In this document: positions 7,519-15,344 of the stretch, piece after piece
How positions within the stretch are numbered: the stretch's first letter is position 1
How the letters are laid out: each line of letters starts with the position of its first letter
Source of the DNA: DASVDE01 sp036381235
Lineage (GTDB): Bacteria; Actinomycetota; Thermoleophilia; Solirubrobacterales; 70-9
Length of the DNA stretch: 22,459 nt
Direction: 5' to 3'
NCBI GenBank assembly: GCA_036381235.1
Contig: DASVDE010000010.1
Location: 1-22,459 of the forward strand
Translations under genes and position numbers: made by a program
Notes under the pieces: model-generated
Told to the model about the DNA's origin: nothing
Seen by the model: only the letters and a program-made list of their open reading frames with translations
The model's database searches: none

Positions 7519-8282
7519 GCGCGCAGCTTGTAGCCGCGGGAAAAGAGGCGAAGGTTGAAGGCGAAGAGGGCGAGGGTGGCGCCGGTGAGGGCCAGCAGGG
7601 AGAGTGGGATGCTCGCCTCGGTGTAGTTGAGGAAGCCGTAGCGGACCAGGTTGATCATGTAGTAGACGGGGTTGAAATGGGTCAGCGTCTGGAACGGCTC
7701 CGGCAACAGGGAGGCCGAGTAGAAGACGCCGCCGAGGAAGATCAGCGGCTGCAGGACGAAGGTCTGGGCGATCGCGACGTCGTCGAACTGCTCGGCGCGG
7801 ACGCCGATCAGCACCCCCAGCTGGGAGAAGAAGAAGCCGACCAGGAAGAGGGAGGGAATCAGGACGAGGACGTGGTCGACCGGGAGGTCGACCAGCAGCG
7901 AAGCCACCGCGAAGGTCAGTCCTGAGACCACCAGCCCGCGCATGAAGCCACCGAGCGAAAAGGCCATCAGCAACTCCAGCGGCGAGGCGGGTGAGGAGAG
8001 CTGGTCCTGGATCGCGCCCTGGAACTTCTGCTGGAGGATCGAGGAGGAGTTGTTGGCGAAGGCGTTGATCGACCAGGCCATCATGATCAGGCCGGGAATG
8101 ACGAAGACGACGTAGTCGATCCCGTGCAGCTCGTCGATCCGCGAGCCGAGCGCGGCGCCGAAAACGGAGATGTAAAGGAAGGTCTCCAGCAGCGGTGCCC
8201 CGATCGTCTGCTTCTTGATCTTCATGAAGCGGCTGACCTCGCGGCGCCAGAGGGTCAGCAGGCGAATCTGGGCGGCGCTCAC
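7515..8282 (-). CDS. ABC-2 type exporter permease
   Basis: A 255-residue ABC-2 family permease with six predicted membrane segments. It starts with a cytoplasmic amphipathic stretch (LLTLWRREVSRFMKIKKQT) and includes the conserved block LQPLIFLGGVFYSASLLPEPFQTLTHFNPVYYMINLVRYGF near the C-terminus, seen in YadH/NodJ/DrrB-type exporters. The start GTG (8282-8280) overlaps the ATPase stop TGA as GTGA, so translation is coupled. A longer open frame reaches 8522 but only translates the ATPase gene out of frame. With the ATPase it should export a lipid, polysaccharide or small hydrophobic compound; the substrate is unknown. Confidence 0.92.
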   Translation of the reverse strand: MSAAQIRLLTLWRREVSRFMKIKKQTIGAPLLETFLYISVFGAALGSRIDELHGIDYVVFVIPGLIMMAWSINAFANNSSSILQQKFQGAIQDQLSSPASPLELLMAFSLGGFMRGLVVSGLTFAVASLLVDLPVDHVLVLIPSLFLVGFFFSQLGVLIGVRAEQFDDVAIAQTFVLQPLIFLGGVFYSASLLPEPFQTLTHFNPVYYMINLVRYGFLNYTEASIPLSLLALTGATLALFAFNLRLFSRGYKLRA

Positions 8283-9052
8283 GCGACCGGCTCCTCGATC
8301 TTCGAGCGCGACAGCTCCTTGCGGCCGACCAGGGCGAGGTAGGCGTCCTCGAGGTTGGCGACGCCGTAGGCGCCGGTCAGCTTGGCGCTGGTCCCCTGGG
8401 CGGCGATCTGCCCGTTGTTGATGAAGGCGATCTTGTTGCAGAGCTGCTCCGCCTCCTCCAGATAATGGGTGGTGAGCAGGATCGTCGTCCCCTCCTGGTT
8501 GATGCGCTGCACGTAGTGCCACAGCTCCAGCCGCAGCTCGATGTCGACACCCGCGGTCGGCTCGTCGAGGATCAGCAGGCGGGGCCGGTGCATCAGGGCG
8601 CGGGCGAGAATCAGCCGCCGCTTCATCCCGCCGGAGAGGGTGCGGGTGCGCTCGTCGCGCTTGTCGGTGAGGGAGAAGGTCTCCAGCAGCTCCTTCGCCC
8701 GCTCGCGGCGCTCGCGCTTGGGCATCCCGAAGTAGCCGCCGTGGAAGTCGAGCGTCTCCTCGACGGTGAGGAACCAGTCGAGGTTCAGCTCCTGAGGGGC
8801 GAGTCCGACCGCCTGGCGGGCGTCGCCGTAATCGCCGATCGCGTCGTGACCGAAGACGTGGATCTCACCGCCGGTCGGCTGCGCCAGCCCGGTCGTGCAG
8901 TGGATCAGAGTCGACTTACCGGCGCCGTTGGGGCCGAGCAGGCCGAAGAACTCGCCCGGCTCGATCTCCAGCGAAACGCCGCGCAGCGCCTCCACCCCGG
9001 TCGGGTAGCGCTTCGCCAGGTTCTCGATCTGCAGGGCATGCTCGCCGCTCAT
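8279..9052 (-). CDS. ABC-2 type exporter ATP-binding protein
   Basis: A 257-residue ABC ATPase of the YadG/NodI/DrrA type. Walker A GPNGAGKST (40-48), Q-loop Q87 in LAPQELN, signature LSGGMKRR (139-146), Walker B LLILDEPTAGVD (159-170) and H-loop H196 in TTHYLEEAE are all intact. It powers the permease encoded immediately downstream. The ATG at 9052 has no close Shine-Dalgarno sequence (AGGAGG lies about 24 bases away); TACGGT at 9067-9062 could be a -10 box giving a very short leader. An inverted repeat (9101-9124) lies upstream. It follows the monooxygenase gene by 85 bases on the same strand, so partial co-transcription with that operon is possible. Confidence 0.93.
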   Translation of the reverse strand: MSGEHALQIENLAKRYPTGVEALRGVSLEIEPGEFFGLLGPNGAGKSTLIHCTTGLAQPTGGEIHVFGHDAIGDYGDARQAVGLAPQELNLDWFLTVEETLDFHGGYFGMPKRERRERAKELLETFSLTDKRDERTRTLSGGMKRRLILARALMHRPRLLILDEPTAGVDIELRLELWHYVQRINQEGTTILLTTHYLEEAEQLCNKIAFINNGQIAAQGTSAKLTGAYGVANLEDAYLALVGRKELSRSKIEEPVA

Positions 9053-9100
9053 GGGCAGCGAACCGTAGTCGACCGGCCTCCTCGGCTACCCGGGCTTGGA

Positions 9101-9124
9101 TTACCCGTGCTATTGGACGGGTAA
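9101..9124. promoter_or_regulatory. Inverted repeat TTACCCGT-N8-ACGGGTAA
   Basis: Perfect 8-base arms separated by 8 bases lie in the 85-base gap between the monooxygenase gene and the ABC exporter genes, both minus strand. There is no T-run after it on the minus strand, so an operator for the exporter is somewhat more likely than a terminator, but both remain possible. Confidence 0.4.
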
Positions 9125-9137
9125 ATCCGGCAAGGCT

Positions 9138-10628
9138 CTAGCCGGGGACCTTCTCGACCGGCTGCGACCGGGGCGCCGGGCTGGCGAAGCGCAGCGAGCC
9201 GTCGTCGATCGGGTCCCGCCTGATCGCCCTCAGGTCGATGACGTAGTTCTGACGCAGTTTCCACGGCTCCTTCGAGCCCTGCTTGGGCAGCTGGTCGACC
9301 GAGCGCAGGACGTAGCCGGCGTTGAGGTTGAGCAGCGGCTCCTCGGTGACCGAGGGATCGAGCTCCGGCGTGCACTTGCTGTAGCCGTGGGAATCCATGT
9401 GGTTGAGCAACCGGCACACGTACTCGGAGGTCAGATCCGCCTTCAGCGTCCAGGAGGCGTTGGTATAGCCGAGCGTGAAGGCGAAGTTCGGCACCCCGTT
9501 CAGCATCATCCCCTTGTAGGTGAACCTGCTGGGGGCGTCCAGGTCCTCCCCGTCGATAGTGATCCGCATACCGCCGATGAAGAGCAGGTTCAAGCCGGTG
9601 GCGGTGACGATCAGGTCGGCCTCCAGCTCGCGGCCGGAGCGGAGCTTGATCCCGCCTTCCGTGAACGTCTCGATCTCATCGGTGACGACCTCGGCGCGGC
9701 CCGCGTGGATCGCCTCGAACAGGTCGCCGTCGGGCACCAGGCAGAGGCGCTGATCCCACGGGTTGTAGGTGGGCCCGAAGTGGGTGTCGACGTCGTATCC
9801 CGGGGGCAGCCTTCGCTCGACACCTTTGCGGATCAGCCTCTTCATCAGCGCCGGGCGGCGGCGGCTGAGCTGGAAGCTGGCCATCTGCAGGAGGACGTTC
9901 TTCCAGCGAACGATCGCGTAGGCGGCCCGGTCGGGGAGCACCCGGCGCAGGCCGTTGGCGATCGGGTCCTCGGCCGGCAGCGAGACGACGTAGGTGGGCG
10001 AGCGCTGCAGCATCGTCACCTTGGCGGCACGCTCCGCCAGCGCCGGCACGAGCGTCACCGCGGTCGCGCCGCTGCCGATCACCACCACGCGCTTGCCCTC
10101 GTAGTCGATGTCCTCGGGCCAGTGCTGGGGATGGACTACGCGGCCGGCGAAGCGCTCGGCGCCGGGGAACTCGGGGGTGTAGGCCTCGTCGTAGTGGTAG
10201 TAGCCGCTGCAGCTCCAGAGGAACCCGCAGGTGAAGCGCACCGTCTCGCCGGTGTCGGAGCGCTCGGCCTCCACAGTCCAGCGCGAGTCCTCGGTCGACC
10301 ACTCGGCGCTGAGGAGGCGGTGGCGGAAGCGAATCTTCGGCTCGATCCCGTGTTCGCGCGCCGTCTGGCGCACGTAGCTGAGGATCGACGGGCCGTCGGC
10401 GATCGTCTTGGACTCCGTCCACGGCTTGAAGCGGTAGCCGAGGGTGTGCATGTCGGAGTCCGAACGGATGCCCGGGTAGCGGAACAGGTCCCAGGTCCCG
10501 CCGAGGTCCTCGCGCGCCTCGAGGATCGCGTAGGTCTTCTCCGGACACCTCTCCTGCAGGTGACAGCCGGCGCCGATCCCCGAGAGGCCGGCGCCGACGA
10601 TCAGCACATCGAAATGTTCGAGCGGCAT
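9138..10628 (-). CDS. FAD-containing Baeyer-Villiger monooxygenase, EthA-like
   Basis: A 496-residue class B flavin monooxygenase that inserts one oxygen atom beside a ketone, giving an ester or lactone, with NADPH and O2. The first dinucleotide motif is GAGLSG (12-17), the Baeyer-Villiger fingerprint F-x-G-x3-H-x3-W-P is exact at residues 160-171, and the second nucleotide motif is GSGATA (185-190). From my memory of the Mycobacterium tuberculosis EthA sequence, many blocks agree closely (GTWDLFRYPGIRSDSDM, VVVIGSGATAVTLVPALA, YNPWDQRLCLVP, GYTNASWTLKADL). The start is ATG at 10628. The frame stays open far upstream to 11471, but that part only shadows the neighbouring oxidoreductase gene. 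It is the last gene of a three-gene operon. The native substrate is unknown. Confidence 0.95.
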   Translation of the reverse strand: MPLEHFDVLIVGAGLSGIGAGCHLQERCPEKTYAILEAREDLGGTWDLFRYPGIRSDSDMHTLGYRFKPWTESKTIADGPSILSYVRQTAREHGIEPKIRFRHRLLSAEWSTEDSRWTVEAERSDTGETVRFTCGFLWSCSGYYHYDEAYTPEFPGAERFAGRVVHPQHWPEDIDYEGKRVVVIGSGATAVTLVPALAERAAKVTMLQRSPTYVVSLPAEDPIANGLRRVLPDRAAYAIVRWKNVLLQMASFQLSRRRPALMKRLIRKGVERRLPPGYDVDTHFGPTYNPWDQRLCLVPDGDLFEAIHAGRAEVVTDEIETFTEGGIKLRSGRELEADLIVTATGLNLLFIGGMRITIDGEDLDAPSRFTYKGMMLNGVPNFAFTLGYTNASWTLKADLTSEYVCRLLNHMDSHGYSKCTPELDPSVTEEPLLNLNAGYVLRSVDQLPKQGSKEPWKLRQNYVIDLRAIRRDPIDDGSLRFASPAPRSQPVEKVPG

Positions 10629-10641
10629 GTCTGGAATGTTC

Positions 10642-12069
10642 CTACTCGGATGCGCCGTTTCGCCAAAGGTGTCGCAATGCCGCCTGGGCCGCGTTGTATC
10701 CGTTGATCCCGTGCGCCCCGGGGCCGGGTGGAGTGGCAGCAGAGCAGATGAAGATACCGGGGATGCCGGTGGCATATGGGTCGAGCGCGAGGCGTGGGCG
10801 GATAAGTGTTCGCAACGGCGTGTTGGCGCCGGTGAGGATGTCGCCACCGACGTAGTTGGGGTTTTGGGAGGCGAGATCGGCGGTCGTGCGGACGTGGCGG
10901 CCGACGATCCGCTCCCGCAGGCCGGGGGCGAAGCGCTCAATCTGATCGAGCATCGCCTCGGCGGCGTCCCCGTCGTAGCCGCTCGGCACGTGCGCGTAAG
11001 CCCAGATCGGGTGAACGTCCCCCTTTGAGCGGCTGGGATCGGCGAGGTACTGCTGGCCGACCAGGACGAAGGGACGCTCGGGCATGCGGCCGCGATTGAC
11101 CTCTCGCTCGGCAGCGACCAGCTCCTCGAAGGAGCCGATCGCGTGGACGGTCCCGGCGTGGCGTGGAGCCTCCGCCGTCCACGGGACACCGCCCTGCACC
11201 GCGAGGTCGATCTTGAAGGCGCCGGGACCGTGCCGGTAGCGGCGGTAGGCGCGCGCAACCCGGGCCGGCAGCCGCCCGCCCGCGATCTCAGCGACGGCGC
11301 CCGGTGCCAGGTCGAGGACGACGGCGTCGGCAGCGGGCAGTTCCTCCAGCGAGCGGACCGGCCTCCCCGTCTCGATCTTGCCGCCGTTCTCCAACAGGAC
11401 GGCGGCGAACGCGTCGGCGATCGCCTGCGAGCCGCCGCGCGCGACCGGCCAGCCGTAGCGGTGCCCGGCAACGATCAAGGCCATGCCGACAGCGGAGCTC
11501 ATCGGGCGGGTCAGGGGAGCGAAGGCGTGGGCGGCGGCACCCCCGAACAATGCGCGGGCCTCGGCGGAGCCGAGCGCACGCGCCAGCGTCGTCGCCGGGA
11601 GCGCCGCGCACGCGCCGAAGCGAGCGAGGAGCAGAGGATGGCGGGGCAGGTGTGCCGGCCTGTAGATGTCCTCGCGGAGGGTGTCGTAGGACGCCGCGGA
11701 AGGCCCGAAGACGCGCTTCCAGGCCGGCCCCGCGGTGCCGAGCCCGGCCGCCGTCTCCTCGATCGAGCGCAGCATCGCGGCGGCGCTGCCGTCATCGAAG
11801 GGATGGGCGAGGTCGACCTCCGGCCACGCCCACTCCAACCCATGGCGCTCGAGGTCGAGCGAGGTCATCGCCGGCGAGCCGACCGCCATCGGGTGAAACC
11901 CCGAGCAGTCGTCGTGGACAAGGCCGGGAAGGGTCAGCTCGCTGCTGCGGGTGCCGCCGCCGATCGTGGTGGCCGCCTCGAGCACGGTCACCGAGACGCC
12001 AGTGCTCGCCAGTTGGGCGGCGCATGCCAAGCCGTTGGGCCCGGCGCCGACGACTACCGCCTCGCTCAT
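10642..12069 (-). CDS. FAD-dependent oxidoreductase, CrtI/PYROXD2-like
   Basis: A 475-residue flavoprotein of the phytoene desaturase/amine oxidase superfamily, closest in appearance to the bacterial PYROXD2-like branch. The FAD-binding motif is VVVGAGPNGLACAAQLA at the N-terminus, with the ribose-binding Glu31 in VLEAA and the following GGGTRS. The C-terminus has the family FAD block IPGIFICSAATPPGPGAHGINGYNAA. Members oxidise or desaturate hydrophobic substrates; real carotenoid activity is not implied. The start ATG at 12069 overlaps the DUF3556 stop as ATGA, and its stop is 13 bases before the monooxygenase start, so it is the middle gene of a coupled operon. Confidence 0.92.
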   Translation of the reverse strand: MSEAVVVGAGPNGLACAAQLASTGVSVTVLEAATTIGGGTRSSELTLPGLVHDDCSGFHPMAVGSPAMTSLDLERHGLEWAWPEVDLAHPFDDGSAAAMLRSIEETAAGLGTAGPAWKRVFGPSAASYDTLREDIYRPAHLPRHPLLLARFGACAALPATTLARALGSAEARALFGGAAAHAFAPLTRPMSSAVGMALIVAGHRYGWPVARGGSQAIADAFAAVLLENGGKIETGRPVRSLEELPAADAVVLDLAPGAVAEIAGGRLPARVARAYRRYRHGPGAFKIDLAVQGGVPWTAEAPRHAGTVHAIGSFEELVAAEREVNRGRMPERPFVLVGQQYLADPSRSKGDVHPIWAYAHVPSGYDGDAAEAMLDQIERFAPGLRERIVGRHVRTTADLASQNPNYVGGDILTGANTPLRTLIRPRLALDPYATGIPGIFICSAATPPGPGAHGINGYNAAQAALRHLWRNGASE

Positions 12070-13823
12070 GTGGCCGGCGAAGGCGCGCCGGAGGGCTCCG
12101 GAGCTGGATCGGGCTGCGCCGGAAAAGGCCGATCGTCGAGCCAGGGCTGGCGCTCGACCATGTCGGCGACGTTCACCCAGCCCTCCTCGATCAGGCCGCT
12201 CGCCGCGTCGAAGATCCGGTAGCGCTGGCGCTGGACGTTTGCCGGCTGGGACTCGAGCACGACCACTCGCAGCTCGCCCTCTTGGAAGCCGCAGCGCTCC
12301 TGGACCGCCGCCAGCAGTCGGTCGCCGTGGAAGTGGCCATCGCCGAAGTTGTAGCCGAGCACCACACCGGCGACCAGCTCACCCTCGCGCACGTCGTAAT
12401 CCTCGATGTCGTCCACCGCGCGCGCGGCCAGCCCGTTGAGGGCGCGCCCGTGGGAATGCATCGAGCGGAAGGCGAGGCCTTTGTAGACGAGGACCTCGAT
12501 CGTCTCCGGATCGTAGAACTTGGCCAGCTGCTCGGTGACGATCGGCGCCGCCTTGACGATCGCGCGGTCGAGCTTGCCCTCTGCCCCGCTCTCGCGCCGG
12601 AACAGCCACTGGCTCGTCGCCCAGTTGCCGGCGTAGTAGCGCATAGAGGGCAGGAACGAGACTAGGTCGGGGCGGAAGTTGCCGAGTACCGGGATGCCGA
12701 CGCAGGTGACGGCGAGGATCGCGATCAGCAGCGGGTCGTCGAGGGTCGAGAGCGGCACCGCGCCGTAGTGCCCGAAGAGGAAAAGGATCCCGAAGATCAT
12801 GAAGATGTTCCACTCCAGCGGCACGGCCAGTGGGAAGGTCGAGAGGATGTGGAGGTGAAAGACGATCATCCCGGCCGCGGCGATCGTCCCCACGGTCCCT
12901 CCACTGGAGACCAACAGCAGCAGGGGGAAGGTGAACTCCATCGCGGTGCCGAGGTGCGCGGCGAGGGCACCTGCCCGTGAGGGCAGCAGGTCGTCGGGGT
13001 GGTTGCGGTATAGGCGGCGCTTGACTGCCCGCCAGCGGTTCCACGGGGTGTTGCTGATCATCACCGTCACCACGAAGGGAAAGTGACGGTTCAACTTCGA
13101 CGAAGCGGCACCCCACCAGATGCAGACGAAGACGATCTGCGCGGCGACGATCATGTTGTGAAGCGGGAAGAGGAAGATCAGCATCAGGTTGCCGTAGACC
13201 TCGGCCCGGGCAGCGAGGAACGGCACCTTGTCGCGCAGGCCGAGCAGGACGAGGACGGCGAGCAGAACTCCGACCGCGACCGGGTCGAGGCGCCCGGCCG
13301 CAGCGCCGACCGCGGTGATCCCACCCGAGCCCAACAGGAAGCCGGCGGCGGCGATCAGCCCGGCATAGAGCGCGACGTCGAACCAGGTGCGCGTCGTGCC
13401 ACGGGTAAGCGGCACACGGTCGGGCCATGGCGGCAGCCGCGTCGTTCCCGGCCGCAGCCAGTAGAGGAAGCCGCCCACCATCGGCGAGAAGCGCAAGGTC
13501 AGCGGCAGCGAGCCGGCGCCGAGGCCGAGCACCTCCCACAACATCGTCCAGACGACCGCCTTCTGGAAGACGATCGGCTCGGTCCACCAGCTGCCGAGGT
13601 CGCCCAACCCGCCCAGCCCGGGCGTGGTCGCCGAGATCAGCAGCAACCCACCCCCCATATATATGAGGAGCTTGACGACGTAGAGCAGGTAGACGGCGGG
13701 CGGCGTCCCGAACCCGTTCAGCGCCCAATCCTGGGCCAGAGGCCTGATCCGCTCCAGGTGCGGCCGCCGCTTCCACTCCTCGATGTCGTCGAACGGGGGC
13801 GGGGCGGGTGTGAGCAGTCCCAT
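12066..13823 (-). CDS. DUF3556 family transmembrane protein
   Basis: A 585-residue polytopic membrane protein. Opening residues MGLLTPAPPPFDDIEEW...WALNGFGTPPAVYLLYVVKLLIY resemble the DUF3556 family known from mycobacteria and other actinobacteria; that assignment is from memory. About nine to eleven hydrophobic segments fill residues 45-415, with conserved-looking polar patches such as FLFPLHNMIVAAQ and ISNTPWNRWRAVKRRLYR. The last ~170 residues are soluble, with HSHGRALNGL and GDGHFHGD histidine-rich stretches that could bind metal or cofactor. I chose ATG at 13823, matching the family-like start; an upstream ATG at 13874 would add 17 unlike residues. TAGAGT ten bases upstream could be a -10 box. 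It is first in the operon with the two flavoenzymes, suggesting a membrane partner in lipid or isoprenoid chemistry. Confidence 0.85.
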   Translation of the reverse strand: MGLLTPAPPPFDDIEEWKRRPHLERIRPLAQDWALNGFGTPPAVYLLYVVKLLIYMGGGLLLISATTPGLGGLGDLGSWWTEPIVFQKAVVWTMLWEVLGLGAGSLPLTLRFSPMVGGFLYWLRPGTTRLPPWPDRVPLTRGTTRTWFDVALYAGLIAAAGFLLGSGGITAVGAAAGRLDPVAVGVLLAVLVLLGLRDKVPFLAARAEVYGNLMLIFLFPLHNMIVAAQIVFVCIWWGAASSKLNRHFPFVVTVMISNTPWNRWRAVKRRLYRNHPDDLLPSRAGALAAHLGTAMEFTFPLLLLVSSGGTVGTIAAAGMIVFHLHILSTFPLAVPLEWNIFMIFGILFLFGHYGAVPLSTLDDPLLIAILAVTCVGIPVLGNFRPDLVSFLPSMRYYAGNWATSQWLFRRESGAEGKLDRAIVKAAPIVTEQLAKFYDPETIEVLVYKGLAFRSMHSHGRALNGLAARAVDDIEDYDVREGELVAGVVLGYNFGDGHFHGDRLLAAVQERCGFQEGELRVVVLESQPANVQRQRYRIFDAASGLIEEGWVNVADMVERQPWLDDRPFPAQPDPAPEPSGAPSPAT

Positions 13824-13876
13824 CGGTTGGCCTACTCTACGGCCATCTTCCCTCACTACAGCGGTTGGAGGCACAG

Positions 13877-14887
13877 ATGGAAACGGTCCTCGTCACGGGC
13901 GGTTCGGGATTTCTCGGAGGCTGGTGTGTGCTCGAGCTGCTGCGGAGCGGTTACCGGGTGCGGACCACGGTGCGCGACGCCTCGCGCGAGCCGGAGATTC
14001 GCGCCGGGCTCGGGCCGGAGGGGGACGCCGAGCACCTCTCGGTTCATGTCGCCGACCTGAACAACGACGCGCATTGGGAGCACGCGGTGGAAGGCTGCGA
14101 CTACGTGCTGCACGTCGCCTCGCCCTTCCCACCGCGGCAGCCGAAGGACCCCGACGAGTTGATCGTGCCCGCTCGGGAGGGAACACTGCGCGTCCTGCGC
14201 ACGAGCCTCGATGCCGGGGTCAGGCGCATCGTCCTCACCTCCTCCGTGGCGGCGGTCCGCAACGTCAGCGGGCAACCGTCCACGCCGCTGACCGAGGAGA
14301 GCTGGACCGACGCGGACAACCTCAGCCTGACTCCCTATACCCGCTCGAAGACGATCGCCGAGCGGGCAGCGTGGGACCTCGTCGCCGAGCGGGGCGAGAC
14401 CGAGAAGCTGGCCGTGGTCAACCCCGGCGCCATCCTTGGGCCGCTGCTGCACGGCGGCCGCTCCTACTCCCTGGAGGCGATCCAGCGGCTGCTTAACGGG
14501 ATGCCCGGAGTGCCGCGAATCGGCTTCAGCTTCGTCGACGTCCGCGATGTCGCCGACCTTCATCTGAAGGCGATGACGGCGTCGGGGGCCGGCGGCGAGC
14601 GCTTCATCGCCGTCGCCCGGTTTCTCTGGATGGCGGAGGTTGCAGCGATCCTTCGCGATCGCCTTGGCGAGGGCGCGGCGAAGGTGCCGAAGCGAACCGT
14701 GCCGAACCTGGCCGTCCGCGCGATGGGGCTGTTCGACCCCTCGATCCGCTCAATCACCGGCGACCTGGGCAAGAAGATCGAGCTGTCGAGCGAGAAGGCC
14801 AAGGACCGCCTCGGCTGGTCCCCCCGGCCGGTCGAGGAAACGATCGTCGACTGCGCCGAGAGCCTGCTTGCGGCCGAGCGCTCGTAG
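13877..14887 (+). CDS. NAD(P)-dependent extended SDR, dihydroflavonol reductase/epimerase-like
   Basis: A 336-residue extended short-chain dehydrogenase/reductase. The nucleotide motif is TGGSGFLGG (7-15), followed by R-rich TVRDASRE suggesting NADP preference, and D60 in VADLNND. The catalytic set is visible as TSS (121-123) and YTRSK (154-158, Tyr154 and Lys158). The sequence is most like dihydroflavonol 4-reductase-type aldehyde/ketone reductases rather than sugar epimerases. I chose ATG at 13877, which has TTGGAGG about seven bases upstream; an in-frame TTG at 13865 is less likely. It diverges from the DUF3556-flavoenzyme operon across a 53-base gap, so the two may share control and pathway. 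Confidence 0.93.
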   Translation: METVLVTGGSGFLGGWCVLELLRSGYRVRTTVRDASREPEIRAGLGPEGDAEHLSVHVADLNNDAHWEHAVEGCDYVLHVASPFPPRQPKDPDELIVPAREGTLRVLRTSLDAGVRRIVLTSSVAAVRNVSGQPSTPLTEESWTDADNLSLTPYTRSKTIAERAAWDLVAERGETEKLAVVNPGAILGPLLHGGRSYSLEAIQRLLNGMPGVPRIGFSFVDVRDVADLHLKAMTASGAGGERFIAVARFLWMAEVAAILRDRLGEGAAKVPKRTVPNLAVRAMGLFDPSIRSITGDLGKKIELSSEKAKDRLGWSPRPVEETIVDCAESLLAAERS

Positions 14888-14933
14888 CCGATCGGCGCTC
14901 GAAGTCCCCGGCGACGTCTCGACCCCTTTCCGG

Positions 14934-15272
14934 TCAGCCCCCTCTTAAGTACAGGCCGGCAAAGCCAATGAGGAGGGTGACGATCATGCCCCCGCCGATT
15001 TGGAGAACGCCACGGTGCAGGGCGTCGATGCGCCCGTCGATGCGATCGAACTTGACGTCGACCCGATCGAACTTCGACTCGAACTTCGACTCGATCCGTT
15101 CGAGCTTGGCGTCAGCCTCCTCGAAGCGAGCATTCATCTCGGAGCGGAGATCGCGCAACTCGCCGTCGACCCGGTCGAAGCGACGGTCCACTTCGTCGAA
15201 GCGACGGTCGGTGTTGCGCGCGAAATCGTCGAGACGCTCGTCTGTCCAGCTGATCCTGCTCATCGATTCCAT
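14934..15272 (-). CDS. Small coiled-coil membrane-anchored protein, paralogue 1 (long form)
   Basis: A 112-residue protein of unknown function. After the head MESMSRISWTDERLDD comes about 70 residues of heptad repeats (RFDEVDR, RFDRVDG and similar), then a single C-terminal membrane segment (about 92-108). Two shorter relatives are encoded in this window (18643-18861, 21235-21453), sharing the SWTD-x-RLDD head, the heptads and the anchor. The layout resembles phage XhlA-type and other small coiled-coil/TM proteins, but no family is claimed. ATG at 15272 is chosen over ATG at 15263: TAGATT lies 6 bases before it, a leaderless pattern kept in all three copies. The alternative is that GGA within ATGGAATCG helps ribosomes start at the second ATG. 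The gene is convergent with the SDR gene. Confidence 0.8.
   Translation of the reverse strand: MESMSRISWTDERLDDFARNTDRRFDEVDRRFDRVDGELRDLRSEMNARFEEADAKLERIESKFESKFDRVDVKFDRIDGRIDALHRGVLQIGGGMIVTLLIGFAGLYLRGG
15069..15092 (+). repeat. Tandem 12-base repeat inside coiled-coil gene
   Basis: GAACTTCGACTC occurs twice head to tail (15069-15080, 15081-15092) and encodes two ESKF-like units on the minus strand, within the long coiled-coil paralogue. Confidence 0.85.
15174..15209 (+). repeat. 15-base repeat at a 21-base (one heptad) interval
   Basis: GTCGAAGCGACGGTC occurs at 15174-15188 and again at 15195-15209. The 21-base offset equals seven codons, so the DNA repeat follows the protein heptad, as expected if the coiled coil grew by duplication. 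Confidence 0.85.
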
Positions 15273-15278
15273 GATGTC

Positions 15279-15309
15279 AATCTAATCCGCTCAGCGCAAC
15301 GTGTTGTCT
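15279..15309 (-). promoter_or_regulatory. Promoter-like element of paralogue 1
   Basis: TAGATT (15284-15279) is six bases from the ATG at 15272. Nineteen bases further upstream is AGACAA (15309-15304), part of the 14-base element GCAACGTGTTGTCT (plus strand 15296-15309) that is identical upstream of paralogue 2. The same spacing in two paralogues supports a shared promoter. Confidence 0.55.
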
Positions 15310-15319
15310 GCGCAATGTC

Positions 15320-15340
15320 AAAAAAGCGCAGCAAAGGCGC
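15320..15340 (-). terminator. Weak terminator candidate after the MFS gene
   Basis: On the minus strand, a short GCGC...GCGC stem (4 bp, 7-base loop) is followed by six T, four bases beyond the MFS stop. The stem is very short, so the call is tentative. Confidence 0.25.
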
Positions 15341-15344
15341 GTAT

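Noticed and set aside
8283..8522. Extended start of the ABC permease
   Set aside because: The extra 80 residues shadow the ATPase gene; GTG 8282 overlapping the ATPase stop is the natural coupled start.
9096..10706. Plus-strand 536-residue open frame opposite the monooxygenase
   Set aside because: Antisense to an enzyme with complete Baeyer-Villiger motifs; no domain of its own.
10629..11471. N-terminal extension of the monooxygenase frame to 777 residues
   Set aside because: It translates the oxidoreductase gene in another frame into Arg/Ser/Pro-rich sequence. The family start is ATG 10628. It is not a fusion protein.
15069..15209. CRISPR-like short repeats
   Set aside because: Repeats are in frame, of 12-21 base period and encode heptads; there are no spacers and no cas genes.
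15316..15321. Perfect TTGACA on the minus strand after the MFS gene
   Set aside because: No -10 box at 16-18 bases; spacing to the TAGATT box is about 31 bases, so it is unlikely to be a -35 element for paralogue 1.
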